Notes: generated by a model not told the origin, from the letters alone. 64,000 nt of DNA from Agreia sp. PsM10 (GCF_030433855.1 NZ_JARUXC010000015.1:1-64000); one strand, 5' to 3'; shown: positions 1-8,163, counted from the first letter of the stretch. Numbers and translations: made by a program.

Positions 1-487
1 ACACCCACGGGTGGTCCGTCGAGTAGAAGGTCAAACACCCTCCCGGGCTACACACCCATTCTCAATGTCGAGTAGGCGCGCGACGTGGGAGCCGCCGTAT
101 CGAGACCACCGTCTCACTGAGGTGCGGAAAGTGGCCGCGTCGACCGTCGACGAAGCGGCCACTTTCCGCACTTCAGTGCGTCAGCAGATGCGGCTGGCAG
201 CTCGACATCTCCGCCCAAGCTGGCGAACGGGAGGAGATACGCCACACCAACGCAGTATTCGGGCCGGATGTGCTCATCTCCTCCCATTGCACTGTCGAGT
301 AGGCCACAAAACTGCCGTATCGACGCCACCGCGGGAAGCACTTCGATAACACCGGCTCGTTCCTCGCGCGGCTAATCGATCAACGCATGGGTGGGGGCAC
401 GTTTCCTGGGAGACCACAACCACGGCGGCCTCGATACGCTTCGGCCGCAGGCGGCCTCGGGCTACTCGACCAGCGCAGCGCCCTCGG
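1..487. other. Intergenic region with repeats, no supported gene
   Basis: I see no credible gene here. Open frames exist on both strands, but they run through repeat sequence and have no ribosome site or recognisable product. The stretch holds fragments of a dispersed intergenic repeat (GTCGAGTAG ... CGTATCGAGACC): a right half at 67-107, a degenerate right half at about 294-331 and a left half at about 429-471 next to the end of menA. It also holds a long inverted repeat at 115-178. Confidence 0.7.
115..178. repeat. Long inverted repeat (24-nt arms, 16-nt loop)
   Basis: Bases 115-138 and 155-178 are complementary over 24 positions with one mismatch that would be a G-U pair in RNA. The core is GTGCGGAAAGTGGCCGC facing its reverse complement, around the self-complementary centre GTCGACCGTCGAC. 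There is no T-run after it, so it is not a classical intrinsic terminator. It sits between two halves of the dispersed GTCGAGTAG repeat. Confidence 0.8.
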
Positions 488-1474
488 CTAGAACGCGATG
501 GCGGCGGCCAGCCCCAGTCCGTAGACCAGCCCCGTGAGGCTCGTGAGCTGCAGCGCCAGGATCAGCTCCTTCGGCGTCTTCGCGGTGAGCACGATGAGCG
601 CGGCCGGGATGGCGATCAACAGAGCGAAGAACACCAGGATCGCGAGCGGGAACAGCTGGGTCAGGAATCCCACGACGAGGAAGGGGATCAGCATGAAGAC
701 GCAGTACAGGATGCGCGCGGGCCGGTCGCCGACGCGAACCGCGAGCGTCTTCTTCTTCGCGATGCGGTCCTGCGGGATGTCGCGGATGTTGTTCGCCATG
801 AGAACGGCGCACGAGATGAATCCGATCGCGACGGCGGCGAGCAGCCCCTCGAGGCTGATGTCGCGCACGAGCACCCACATCGTGCCGAGCGTGGCGACCA
901 GCCCGAAGAAGACGAACACGAAGAGCTCGCCGAACCCCGCGTATCCATAGGGACGCTTGCCGCCGGTGTAGAACCAGCCGGCCACGATGGCCACGGCGCC
1001 CACGGCGAGCAGCCACCAGATCTGCGTGATGATCACGATGGCGATGCCGGCTGCCGCGGCGAGGCCGAAGAAGACCAGCGCGACCGTGAGCACGAGCTTC
1101 GGCCGCACCGCGCCCGAGCCGGTCAGACGCGCGGGGCCGACGCGGAAGGCATCCGTGCCCCGGATGCCGTCGGAGTAGTCGTTCGCGTAGTTGACGCCGA
1201 TCTGCAGGAACAGGGCCACCGCGAGGCAGAGCACCACGAGGGGCCACTGATCGTGCACGGAGCCCAGGATCGTGGCCGCGCCGGTTCCGAGCGCGACGGG
1301 CGCAATGGCGAGAGGAAGCGTGCGCAGACGGGCGCCCGCGATCCAGTCTCCCGCCGTGACCTTCTTCGGGCGATTCGGCGCGACTCGGGGCCCGGCCGGA
1401 TGCCCGGTGGACTTCACGCGGCGGGCGTTGCGCGACGGGGACTTCTTGCGGGGCGACTTCTTACTCGTGGGCAC
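488..1474 (-). CDS. menA: 1,4-dihydroxy-2-naphthoate polyprenyltransferase MenA
   Basis: Membrane prenyltransferase of the UbiA family that attaches the polyprenyl tail to 1,4-dihydroxy-2-naphthoate in menaquinone synthesis. The two Asp-rich motifs of the family are visible: NDYSDGIRGTD near residue 95 and a second DIPQDRIAKKKT stretch near residue 215. Several hydrophobic helices alternate with short loops, and there is a basic N-terminal tail of about 40 residues. I chose the GTG at 1474 (328 aa) because TACAAT lies six bases upstream, as in a leaderless promoter; the frame stays open upstream as far as 1738 but that would overlap nhaA. It is divergent from nhaA. Other men genes lie at 2784, 8274 and 12105. 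Confidence 0.9.
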   Translation of the reverse strand: MPTSKKSPRKKSPSRNARRVKSTGHPAGPRVAPNRPKKVTAGDWIAGARLRTLPLAIAPVALGTGAATILGSVHDQWPLVVLCLAVALFLQIGVNYANDYSDGIRGTDAFRVGPARLTGSGAVRPKLVLTVALVFFGLAAAAGIAIVIITQIWWLLAVGAVAIVAGWFYTGGKRPYGYAGFGELFVFVFFGLVATLGTMWVLVRDISLEGLLAAVAIGFISCAVLMANNIRDIPQDRIAKKKTLAVRVGDRPARILYCVFMLIPFLVVGFLTQLFPLAILVFFALLIAIPAALIVLTAKTPKELILALQLTSLTGLVYGLGLAAAIAF

Positions 1475-1601
1475 CCGACGATTGTAGGGCTCGACGTAGA
1501 ATGGATGCTGGTGCGCCGGGAAGTCTGGTCGGCAGACGATCACGGGATCGTTTTCATTCCGCTTCGCCATGCCTCCGAGCGGGAGGCAGCAAGGACACCG
1601 C

Positions 1602-2783
1602 ATGACCTTCATCCGATCCGAACGGGTCGCCGCCCTCTTCCTGCTGGTGGCCGCAGCAGCCGGGCTTCTTCTCGCGAACACGCCCGCGGGCCCGGCGCTC
1701 ATGGGCCTGCAAGACGCGCATCTCGCCATCCCCGGCACCCCGCTCGACCTCTCGGTGGGCCACTGGATCAGCGACGGCCTGCTCGCGATCTTCTTCTTCG
1801 TGGTCGCGGTCGAGCTGAAGAACGAGTTCGCCGTGGGCCAGCTGAACAGCGTCTCGAAGGCGGTGCGCCCGGCGATCGCGGCGCTCGGTGGCGTGATCGT
1901 GCCCGCCCTGATCTACATCGCGATCACGGCCGGCTCGGGCTACGAGGGCGGGTGGCCCATTCCCACGGCGACCGACATCGCCTTCGCACTCGGCGTGCTC
2001 GCGGTCTTCGGCAAGGGCATCCCGTCGCGCCTGCGCATCTTCATCCTCGCCCTGGCGATCCTCGACGACATCGTGGCGATCCTCATCATCGCGGTGTTCT
2101 TCACCGCAGACCCCAACCTGCTGTTCATCGGTCTCGCCGCCGTGGGCGTCGCGCTCTTCTGGCTGCTCAGCCGCAGTCTCGGCCGCCGCTACCGCGTGCC
2201 CGTCGGAATCGTGATGGGCCTCGTCGCACTGGTCACCTGGTCGCTCACCTACCTGTCGGGAGTGCACGCCACGATCGCCGGCGTCGCTCTCGGCCTGGCG
2301 ATGGTGCGCCTGCCCGCGATGCGAGTTCGGCACGTGCTCGAGCCCGTCACCAACGGTGCGATCCTGCCCATCTTCGCTTTCTCCGCGGCCCTCGTCGCCA
2401 TCCCGCAGGTGGCACCCGGCGAGCTCGCCGCTCCGTTCTGGGGCATTCTCGTCGCCCTGCCCGTGGGCAAGATCATCGGCATCAGCCTCGGCGGCTGGCT
2501 GTCGAGCTTCGTCGGCCCGCGCGAGAAGCGCCCCCACCTCACCCTGCACGGGCTGCTCGCCGCCGGTGCGCTGGGAGGAGTCGGCTTCACCGTGTCTCTG
2601 CTGATGAACGAGCTCGCGTTCGCCGGCGCAGAAGAGGTGGCCGACGAGGGAACCCTCGCGGTGCTTCTCGGATCGTCGATCTCCATCGTGGTCGCCGCCG
2701 TGCTCGTGTCGAGCCTCGCCGCGTACTACAAGCGGCTGCGGGTGCTTCGCGAGAACGCGGTCGAACGCATGCGCTCCGCCTGA
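1602..2783 (+). CDS. nhaA: Na+/H+ antiporter NhaA
   Basis: Secondary transporter that expels Na+ in exchange for protons, for pH and salt homeostasis at the cytoplasmic membrane. The length (393 aa) and the run of about 11-12 hydrophobic helices fit the family. The ion-binding pair is present as LDDI (Asp155-Asp156), preceded by the conserved ATDIAFALGVL block. ATG 1602 has GGAGG about 15 bases upstream, which is a long spacing; ATG 1569 is an alternative start. The gene is divergent from menA and its stop abuts the convergent menE stop with no gap, so the antiporter is inserted between two menaquinone genes without obvious functional linkage. Confidence 0.93.
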   Translation: MTFIRSERVAALFLLVAAAAGLLLANTPAGPALMGLQDAHLAIPGTPLDLSVGHWISDGLLAIFFFVVAVELKNEFAVGQLNSVSKAVRPAIAALGGVIVPALIYIAITAGSGYEGGWPIPTATDIAFALGVLAVFGKGIPSRLRIFILALAILDDIVAILIIAVFFTADPNLLFIGLAAVGVALFWLLSRSLGRRYRVPVGIVMGLVALVTWSLTYLSGVHATIAGVALGLAMVRLPAMRVRHVLEPVTNGAILPIFAFSAALVAIPQVAPGELAAPFWGILVALPVGKIIGISLGGWLSSFVGPREKRPHLTLHGLLAAGALGGVGFTVSLLMNELAFAGAEEVADEGTLAVLLGSSISIVVAAVLVSSLAAYYKRLRVLRENAVERMRSA

Positions 2784-4013
2784 TCAGTCCGACGCGGAGG
2801 CGGACGCCGCGGCCGACGCCAGCGAGCGGGCCAGGCTGAGCCTGTCGGGCTTGCCGGATGCGAGGGTCGGCATCGCCTCGACGGTCACGATGCGCACGGG
2901 GGCGGCGGCCCGACCCGGCCCCGCGATCACCGCGTCGCGCACGCGCTGCAGGCTGTCGGCATCCACCGGGCCCTCGGTGACCACGACCGACACCTGCCCC
3001 CACTCGGTGCTCGGCTGGGGAACGATGACGGCCCCGCGAAAGCCGTCGAGCGACTGCACGACCCGCTCGACCCGGTCGAGCGACACCTTGATGCCACCCG
3101 AGATGATCACGTTGTCGATGCGGCCGGAGACGCGGACGACCCCGTCGACGACGTCTCCCGAGTCGGCGGTGCGATACCAGCGACGGCCGTTGTCGGTGTA
3201 GAACTTTCGGTCGGTGAGCTCGGGGTCTCCGAGATAGCCCTCGGCGAGCATCGGCCCCGAGAGCTCGAGCTCGCCCGCGGTGACCCGCGCCTGAACCTGG
3301 CTGAGGGGAATGCCGTCGTACACGCATCCGCCGGCCGTCTCACTCGAGCCGTAGGTGCGACGAACGGTGAGGCCGAGCTCGATCGCGCGCTGATAGAGGG
3401 CGGCCGGCAGCGCCTGTCCGCCCACGAGGATGGCGTCGAGGCGACGCAGCTGCTGCCGGATGCCCTCATCGGCCTCGCCGGCATCGATCACCCGGGCGAG
3501 CTGGGCGGGAACCAGCGAGGCGAAGCGCAGCGGGGCATCCATCTCGTCGACGAGCGAGGCGAAGACGCGGGCCGAGAAGTGACCGGGCGGCTGCACGATC
3601 GGTGTCGTTCCGCCGACGATGGATCGCACGAGCACCTGCGCGCCGGCGATGTAGTGGGTGGGCAGCGAGAGCAGCCACTGGCCGCTGCCGCCCAGCTCGC
3701 TCTCGACCGAGGCCGCGCTGGCGAGCAGCGCGCCCGTCGACAGGGCGACCCGCTTGGGCGCTCCCGATGACCCCGAGGTCTCGATCACGAGGGCGACGTT
3801 CTTGGCCACCCGATCGGGAACGGGTTCGTCGCGCGCCGCAGGCGTCTCGCCGGGGGCGGGTGCGGCGTGGCGTGGCAGCGGGCGCGCGTCGACCTCGCGC
3901 TGGTCGATGGTGCGAGGCAGGATGGCCGCGCCGCCCTGCGACAGGGCTTCGCGCAGGCGCGGAAGCACCGCCAGTGCGTCGTTCGCAACCACGATGTCGA
4001 GCGGGCGTGTCAT
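2784..4013 (-). CDS. menE: o-succinylbenzoate-CoA ligase MenE
   Basis: Acyl-adenylate-forming enzyme that activates o-succinylbenzoate to its CoA ester, the step before MenB. The AMP-binding P-loop is seen as ETSGSSGAPKRVALS near residue 85, followed by the YGSSETAGG and YRTADSGDV adenylate motifs and the C-terminal lysine region ASGKPDRLS. At 409 aa it is short for the ANL superfamily, as actinobacterial MenE usually is. TAGGGT (complement of 4020-4025) sits exactly six bases upstream of ATG 4013, so transcription is probably leaderless. It is convergent with nhaA and stands alone, not in a men operon. Confidence 0.9.
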   Translation of the reverse strand: MTRPLDIVVANDALAVLPRLREALSQGGAAILPRTIDQREVDARPLPRHAAPAPGETPAARDEPVPDRVAKNVALVIETSGSSGAPKRVALSTGALLASAASVESELGGSGQWLLSLPTHYIAGAQVLVRSIVGGTTPIVQPPGHFSARVFASLVDEMDAPLRFASLVPAQLARVIDAGEADEGIRQQLRRLDAILVGGQALPAALYQRAIELGLTVRRTYGSSETAGGCVYDGIPLSQVQARVTAGELELSGPMLAEGYLGDPELTDRKFYTDNGRRWYRTADSGDVVDGVVRVSGRIDNVIISGGIKVSLDRVERVVQSLDGFRGAVIVPQPSTEWGQVSVVVTEGPVDADSLQRVRDAVIAGPGRAAAPVRIVTVEAMPTLASGKPDRLSLARSLASAAASASASD

Positions 4014-4096
4014 CCGTTCACCCTACGTCAGCGCGTGTTTCGGGTAGGTAACGTCTGGGCCCCTGGACGGGGGCGGGGTGACTCCTGACCGACGGC

Positions 4097-4161
4097 GAAC
4101 GCGGGTGTTCTCGCACAGCGCGGTGGTTCAGCCACCGCGGCGTGCGCGAACACCCGCGTTC
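4097..4161. repeat. Nested inverted repeat, GCGGGTGTTC family
   Basis: Arms 4097-4116 and 4142-4161 match over 20 bases with one mismatch. They enclose a second palindrome, GCGGTGG-TTCAG-CCACCGC. The same two-tier design with related sequence recurs at 7096-7160, on the other side of the PepSY/two-component cluster. It lies between the starts and ends of genes, has no T-tract, and could act as a factor-independent-like terminator or a dispersed element. Confidence 0.75.
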
Positions 4162-4171
4162 CCGCGCTTCG

Positions 4172-4639
4172 TCAGTTGCGGTCGATGCGCAGAACGCTCA
4201 GGTCGGAGGCGAGCTCCACCTCGACCTCGCTGCCGTCGTCCATGACGAGCTCGACCTTGTAGGCGTAGTCGTCGTCGGAGTCGCCCGTGTCGAACTCGCG
4301 CACGGTGCCCTGGCCGATCTCGTCGAGGGCCGCGGCCTCGGCGGCGGAGCGCTCGTCGGCCGTCGCCGGCACGGTGTTGTCGTCGGAGCTGTCGTCGCGG
4401 TCGCCGCCGTCGTCGTCGCGGCCGCTGTTGCTGCTGCTGTCGCTGCGGCCGTCGGAGCTGTCGTCGCTGCGGTCGTCGCTGAGCGATCGGTCATCCGTGC
4501 CCGTGCCCGACGAGGTGCTGGTGGCGCGGTCGTCGTCGTCATCGAACAAGTCGCTCGATGCGACGGCGGCTCCCGCACCGCCGAGAACGAGTACGGCTCC
4601 GACGGCTGCGGCCGTGATCCACATGGTCTTCTTCTGCAT
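4172..4639 (-). CDS. Acidic PepSY-domain exported protein
   Basis: A 155-aa exported protein. Residues 1-28 form a signal or anchor segment (MQKKTMWITAAAVGAVLVL...), residues about 30-90 are an Asp/Ser/Thr-rich low-complexity linker, and the last 55 residues form one PepSY domain (DEIGQGTVREFD ... YKVELVMDDGSEVEVEL). PepSY domains are commonly extracytoplasmic and often travel with two-component systems. The start at 4639 is set by AGGAGG seven bases upstream. Three CTGAAGC repeats lie 50-77 bases upstream and match a pair in front of the response-regulator gene, so the neighbouring two-component system probably controls it. A role in cation or envelope sensing is inference from the acidic linker. 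Confidence 0.85.
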   Translation of the reverse strand: MQKKTMWITAAAVGAVLVLGGAGAAVASSDLFDDDDDRATSTSSGTGTDDRSLSDDRSDDSSDGRSDSSSNSGRDDDGGDRDDSSDDNTVPATADERSAAEAAALDEIGQGTVREFDTGDSDDDYAYKVELVMDDGSEVEVELASDLSVLRIDRN

Positions 4640-4688
4640 GGTTGCCTCCTGGCGTCGTGGTGATGGAACCCACTGTGACGCGCGGGCG

Positions 4689-4716
4689 CTGAAGCGGCCC
4701 TGAAGCATCCTGAAGC
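4689..4716. promoter_or_regulatory. Triple CTGAAGC direct repeat upstream of PepSY gene
   Basis: CTGAAGC occurs at 4689, 4700 and 4710 (steps of 11 and 10 bases), followed by an inverted half-site CTTCAG at 4720. Direct repeats with near-helical spacing are the usual operator form for OmpR/PhoB-type response regulators. The same heptamer pair occurs upstream of the adjacent response-regulator gene at 7052-7069, so both are predicted binding sites of that regulator. Confidence 0.6.
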
Positions 4717-4750
4717 GGCCTTCAGGTAACGGCCCGACCGGCTCGCACGG

Positions 4751-6361
4751 TCAGCTCGTCGAGAGCCTCACGACGAAGCGGGCTCCCCCGCCGGCGCCCC
4801 GTTCGACGGCCACTGTGCCACCGTGGGCCGCCGCGATCTCGCGCACGATGGCGAGCCCCAGGCCGCTGCCTCCGCCGTCTCTGGCACGCGCCTCGTCGAG
4901 GCGCACGAAGCGCTCGAACACGCGGTCCCTGTCGGCCTCGGGAACGCCGGCGCCGTCGTCGTCGACCACGAGCGCGACCGTGCCATCCGCATCGACCCGC
5001 ACCGCGAGCGAGACCGTCGTCGTCGCGTGGCGTGCGGCGTTGTCGACGAGGTTGCGCACCAGTTGCGAGAGCAGGGTCGCGTCTCCGTGCAGCTGGGCCG
5101 CGCCGACCGCGCCGGAGTCGACCGTCAGGGAGGTGGAGCCGCGCAATCGCTTCGCCTCCGCGAAGACGATGTCGTCGAGGTCGACCGGGGTGGCTGGCCT
5201 CGTGAGCATGCGCTCGTCGGCCTTGGCGAGCACCAGCATCCCCTGCACGAGCCCCTCGAGGCGCGCCCCCTCGTCGAGCACGGCCGTCGAGAGCTCGTCG
5301 GGCGAGATGCGATCCGGATGCGCGCGGGCGACCTCCGCGTATTGGCGCAGGGAGGCGAGGGGCGATTTCAGCTCGTGCGAGGCATCCGAGATGAAGCGGT
5401 TCTGCGAGCGTCGGGAGTCGTCGAGGCGCTGGAGCATGCGGTTCATGGTGTGCGCGAGGCGGCCGACCTCGTCGTCTGTTCCGGGGTCGGCGACGCGGCG
5501 GTCGAGGCTCGACGCCGTGACCTCGTCGACCTGCTGCCGCATGCGGTCGACCGGGCGGAGGGCCCGACCCACGACGAACCAGATCGTGACGGCGAGCACG
5601 ATGAGCAGCAGCGGCACGGCGGCCGCCAGAAGCCCCACGACGGTCGAGATCGTGCCGTCGACGGTGGCGAGACTGCGTCCCACCAAGATCCAGAGCTCTC
5701 GCCCCGAGCCGGCCTCCACTGCCGTGCGTGCGACAGCCGCGAACGACGCGCCGTCGGAGTCCGTCACGGTTCCGGTCGTGGTGTCGTCGACGAGCACCGG
5801 CGTCGACGTGGGCTGCGGCGCGGCGGGCGCGGTCGACGTCGGAGTCGGGTCGTCCGAGCCGCTCGAGTCGTCCGAACCACCCGAGTCGTCGTCCGAATCG
5901 TCCCCCGAGTCGTCGCTCGAGCCGCGCCCGGAACTTCCCGAGTCGGAATCGGAGTCGCCGTCGTCGTCGCTGCTCGACGGCGTGGGCGTGCTCCCGGCGT
6001 CGTCGTCCGCAACGGGAACATCGGTGCGCTGCAGCTGAGGAAGGGAGAGCAGCGGGCCGTCGTCGGCGTTGTCGCTCGCCGCCACGAGCGAGCCGTCGGC
6101 GGCCACGAGCTGCACGATCTGCTCGTCGTCGTCATCCGCATCCGTGTCGACCGACGTCACCCCGGTCGTCTCGACCTGGCCGACGAGCTCGGCGGCATCC
6201 CGTTCTGCGGTCAGCTGCACCCCCGCGACCAGCGACTCCCGCAGCACGCCGACGAATGCCGCCGATCCGACAGCGAGCGCGACGGCGACGGCCGCCGTGG
6301 CCACGAGGACGATGCGCCAGCGCAGCGAGAGCCGGCGACGCCTGCCCCGTTCAGCCGCCAT
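4751..6361 (-). CDS. Two-component sensor histidine kinase with acidic sensor domain
   Basis: Membrane HAMP histidine kinase of 536 aa. After a basic N-terminus there is a membrane segment near residues 15-35. An extracytoplasmic region of about 180 residues follows, with a striking Asp/Ser-rich tract and Pro/Thr-rich stretch. Then come a second membrane segment (IVGLLAAAVPLLLIVLAV), a HAMP linker, a dimerisation/phosphoacceptor box with His329 (SHELKSP), an N-box (NLVDNAARHA) and G-boxes (DDDGAGVP, GSGLGLAI). The start ATG 6361 overlaps the regulator stop by 11 bases, implying translational coupling. The acidic sensor resembles the linker of the adjacent PepSY protein in composition, suggesting a shared envelope or cation-related signal (inference). 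Confidence 0.92.
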   Translation of the reverse strand: MAAERGRRRRLSLRWRIVLVATAAVAVALAVGSAAFVGVLRESLVAGVQLTAERDAAELVGQVETTGVTSVDTDADDDDEQIVQLVAADGSLVAASDNADDGPLLSLPQLQRTDVPVADDDAGSTPTPSSSDDDGDSDSDSGSSGRGSSDDSGDDSDDDSGGSDDSSGSDDPTPTSTAPAAPQPTSTPVLVDDTTTGTVTDSDGASFAAVARTAVEAGSGRELWILVGRSLATVDGTISTVVGLLAAAVPLLLIVLAVTIWFVVGRALRPVDRMRQQVDEVTASSLDRRVADPGTDDEVGRLAHTMNRMLQRLDDSRRSQNRFISDASHELKSPLASLRQYAEVARAHPDRISPDELSTAVLDEGARLEGLVQGMLVLAKADERMLTRPATPVDLDDIVFAEAKRLRGSTSLTVDSGAVGAAQLHGDATLLSQLVRNLVDNAARHATTTVSLAVRVDADGTVALVVDDDGAGVPEADRDRVFERFVRLDEARARDGGGSGLGLAIVREIAAAHGGTVAVERGAGGGARFVVRLSTS

Positions 6362-7028
6362 GGGAGGCCAGCCGGTAGCCCGCGCCGCGGAGCGTCTCGA
6401 TCGCGTTGCGTCCGAACGGCCTGTCGAGCTTGTTGCGCAGATGGCCGACGTAGACCTCCACGATGTTCTGCTCGCCGTCGAAGTCGTCGTCCCAGACATT
6501 GTCGATGATGTCGCGTTTCGACACCACGTCGCCCTTGCGCCGCATCAGGTATTCGAGGACGGCGAACTCGCGGGCGGTCACGTCGATGCGCTCGGCGCCT
6601 CGGGTGACCTGGCGGGTCGACGGGTCGACGCGGATGTCGCCGGCCTCGAGCACGGCCGGCCGCTCGGCGGCGCCCCGCCTGATCAGGGCTCGCATTCTCG
6701 CCAGCAGGATCGCGAACGAGAACGGCTTGGTGAGATAGTCGTCGGCCCCGGTGTCGAGAGCTTCGACCTGGTCCCATTCCCCGTCTTTGGCGGTGAGCAT
6801 CAGAACCGGGGTCCAGTTCTCGGCGGCGCGCAGTCGCTCGCACACGCGGTAGCCGCTCATTCCGGGCAGCATGATGTCGAGGAGGATCACCGAGTAGTCC
6901 TTCTCGGTGGCCATCCAGAGCCCGTCGGTGCCGGTCGATGCGACATCGACGGCGAACCCCTCGGCCTCGAGCCCGCGTTTGAGGCCCTCGGCGAGGCGTT
7001 TCTCGTCTTCGACAACCAGCACGCGCAT
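6351..7028 (-). CDS. OmpR-family response regulator
   Basis: A 225-aa regulator with an N-terminal receiver (acidic pocket Glu7-Asp8, phosphoacceptor Asp51 in LLDIMLPG, conserved Lys101 in LTKPF) and a C-terminal winged-helix DNA-binding domain of OmpR/PhoB type (VTAREFAVLEYL ... VYVGHLRNKLDRPF). It precedes and overlaps the kinase gene. CAGACT six bases before ATG 7028 suggests leaderless transcription. Two CTGAAGC repeats lie 24-41 bases upstream, pointing to autoregulation. Confidence 0.94.
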   Translation of the reverse strand: MRVLVVEDEKRLAEGLKRGLEAEGFAVDVASTGTDGLWMATEKDYSVILLDIMLPGMSGYRVCERLRAAENWTPVLMLTAKDGEWDQVEALDTGADDYLTKPFSFAILLARMRALIRRGAAERPAVLEAGDIRVDPSTRQVTRGAERIDVTAREFAVLEYLMRRKGDVVSKRDIIDNVWDDDFDGEQNIVEVYVGHLRNKLDRPFGRNAIETLRGAGYRLASHGG

Positions 7029-7051
7029 GCGCCCAGTCTGCCCGACGGGCG

Positions 7052-7069
7052 CTGAAGCGTGGCTGAAGC
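7052..7069. promoter_or_regulatory. CTGAAGC direct repeat upstream of response regulator
   Basis: CTGAAGC at 7052 and again at 7063, an 11-base period. The same heptamers are found upstream of the PepSY gene at 4689-4716. The site lies just upstream of the predicted -10 of the regulator, so it is a likely autoregulatory operator. A single copy with 15 bases of identical context (GACGGGCGCTGAAGC) also occurs at 17991-18005 before a small membrane protein. Confidence 0.6.
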
Positions 7070-7095
7070 GCCACCGGATGCGCCGGGCACGCCGC

Positions 7096-7160
7096 GAGCG
7101 CGGGTGTTCGTGAACATCGCGGCGGCAAAGCCACCGCGATCGGCGGAAACACCCGCGCTC
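7096..7160. repeat. Nested inverted repeat, second copy of GCGGGTGTT family
   Basis: Outer arms GAGCGCGGGTGTT (7096-7108) and its complement (7148-7160) are perfect over 13 bases. The inner arms ATCGCGGCGG/CCACCGCGAT differ at one place. It shares the sequence blocks and order of the element at 4097-4161, and lies between the two-component system promoter and the ohr stop codon. Confidence 0.75.
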
Positions 7161-7181
7161 GGTGAGGCGAAGGGAGGAGGG

Positions 7182-7604
7182 TCAGCCCTCTTCGACGACG
7201 ATCTGCACGTCGATGTTGCCGCGAGTCGCGTTGGAGTACGGGCACACCTGGTGTGCGGCGTCGGCGAGCTCCTGCGCGAGCGAGAGCTCGATGCCCGGGA
7301 TGACGACCTCGAGCAGAACGGCGAGCTGGAATCCACCTTCGCCGTTGGGTCCGATGTGCACGCGGCCGCCGACGCTGGAGTCGGAGATCTTGATCTTGCG
7401 GGCACGGGCGACGCTCTGCAGGGCGGAGTGGAAGCAGGCCGCGTATCCGGCGGCGAAGAGGTCCTCGGGGTTCGCTCCGTTGCCCGAGCCGCCCATCTCC
7501 TTGGGAATGGCGAGGTCGAGGTCGACCTGTCCGTCGCTCGTGCGCACGTGGCCGTTGCGGCCCTCGCCGGTCGAGAGCGCTTCTGCCGTGTAGAGAATCT
7601 CCAT
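7182..7604 (-). CDS. ohr: Organic hydroperoxide resistance protein Ohr
   Basis: Thiol peroxidase of the Ohr/OsmC family that reduces organic hydroperoxides in the cytoplasm. At 140 aa it has normal length, with the two redox cysteines in place: Cys57 (GYAACFHSAL) and Cys121 in the diagnostic VCPYSNATRGN motif. ATG 7604 is preferred because AAAGGA lies 8 bases upstream; an in-frame ATG five codons earlier has none. It follows ohrR by 11 bases on the same strand, so the two form a bicistronic operon under the palindromic operator at 8139-8163. Confidence 0.95.
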   Translation of the reverse strand: MEILYTAEALSTGEGRNGHVRTSDGQVDLDLAIPKEMGGSGNGANPEDLFAAGYAACFHSALQSVARARKIKISDSSVGGRVHIGPNGEGGFQLAVLLEVVIPGIELSLAQELADAAHQVCPYSNATRGNIDVQIVVEEG

Positions 7605-7615
7605 GGGGTTTCCTT

Positions 7616-8128
7616 TCATCGACCGGCGTCGGGTGCGCCGGTGGTCTCGGTGGGGTCCGACGACGCCGCGTCGAACGCGCGGGTGTCGTCGGCCAGCTGG
7701 TGCAGCATGCCGCGCAGCTGCATGGCGGTCGACTGGTCGAGCTTCATCGCGCCGGCAACGCAGGCCGGAACGGCTGCGAGCTCCTCGCGCATCCGTTCGC
7801 CCTCGGCCGTGAGCGCGATCGTCACCACTCGGGCGTCGTCGGATGCGCGCAAGCGTTCGAGATAGCCGGCCTGCTCCATGCGGCGGGTCAGCGGCGAGAG
7901 GGTTCCGGAGTCGAGTTCGAGCCGTCGGCCGAGGTCGCCGAGGGGCATCGCTCCCTCGTTCCACAGCACGACGAACACGAGGTACTGCGGGTAGGTGAGC
8001 CCCCAGGGCGCGAGCACCGAGCGGTAGGTCTGCGTGATCGCGTGGGATGCGTTGTAGAGCGCGAAGCAGACGAGCTCATCGATCACGGAGTGCTGCGGCG
8101 CTGCAGCGGGAGCCGTCGATGTGGTCAT
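7616..8128 (-). CDS. ohrR: OhrR-type MarR-family peroxide-sensing repressor
   Basis: MarR-family winged-helix repressor of 170 aa. The N-terminal sensing cysteine is present at Cys21 (ELVCFALYNASHAIT), the position used by one-Cys OhrR proteins, followed by the winged helix (GDLGRRLELDSGTLSPLTRRMEQAG) and the wing (ASDDARVVTIALT). The C-terminal 25 residues form an acidic/Thr tail. It is the first gene of the ohrR-ohr operon. I chose ATG 8128; a GTG at 8146 lies inside the operator. By family knowledge, oxidation of the cysteine releases the operator. Confidence 0.92.
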   Translation of the reverse strand: MTTSTAPAAAPQHSVIDELVCFALYNASHAITQTYRSVLAPWGLTYPQYLVFVVLWNEGAMPLGDLGRRLELDSGTLSPLTRRMEQAGYLERLRASDDARVVTIALTAEGERMREELAAVPACVAGAMKLDQSTAMQLRGMLHQLADDTRAFDAASSDPTETTGAPDAGR

Positions 8129-8138
8129 GACAAAAGCA

Positions 8139-8163
8139 TTGCGCACAATTCAGTTGTGCGCAA
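8139..8163. promoter_or_regulatory. Predicted OhrR operator palindrome
   Basis: TTGCGCACAA and TTGTGCGCAA form a perfect 10-base inverted repeat around the 5-base centre TTCAG. It ends 10 bases before the ohrR ATG and would cover the promoter of the ohrR-ohr operon. Operators of OhrR proteins are typically AT-containing palindromes of this size in the same place, so autoregulation is well supported by position and symmetry. Confidence 0.8.

Noticed and set aside
11-349. Open frames on both strands in the first 500 bases
   Set aside because: They consist of repeat fragments and the 115-178 palindrome, lack ribosome sites and resemble no protein.
1253-2839. Long second frame overlapping nhaA on the same strand
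   Set aside because: It is an Arg/Pro/Gly-rich reading of the third-position-biased nhaA sequence; nhaA itself matches its family throughout.
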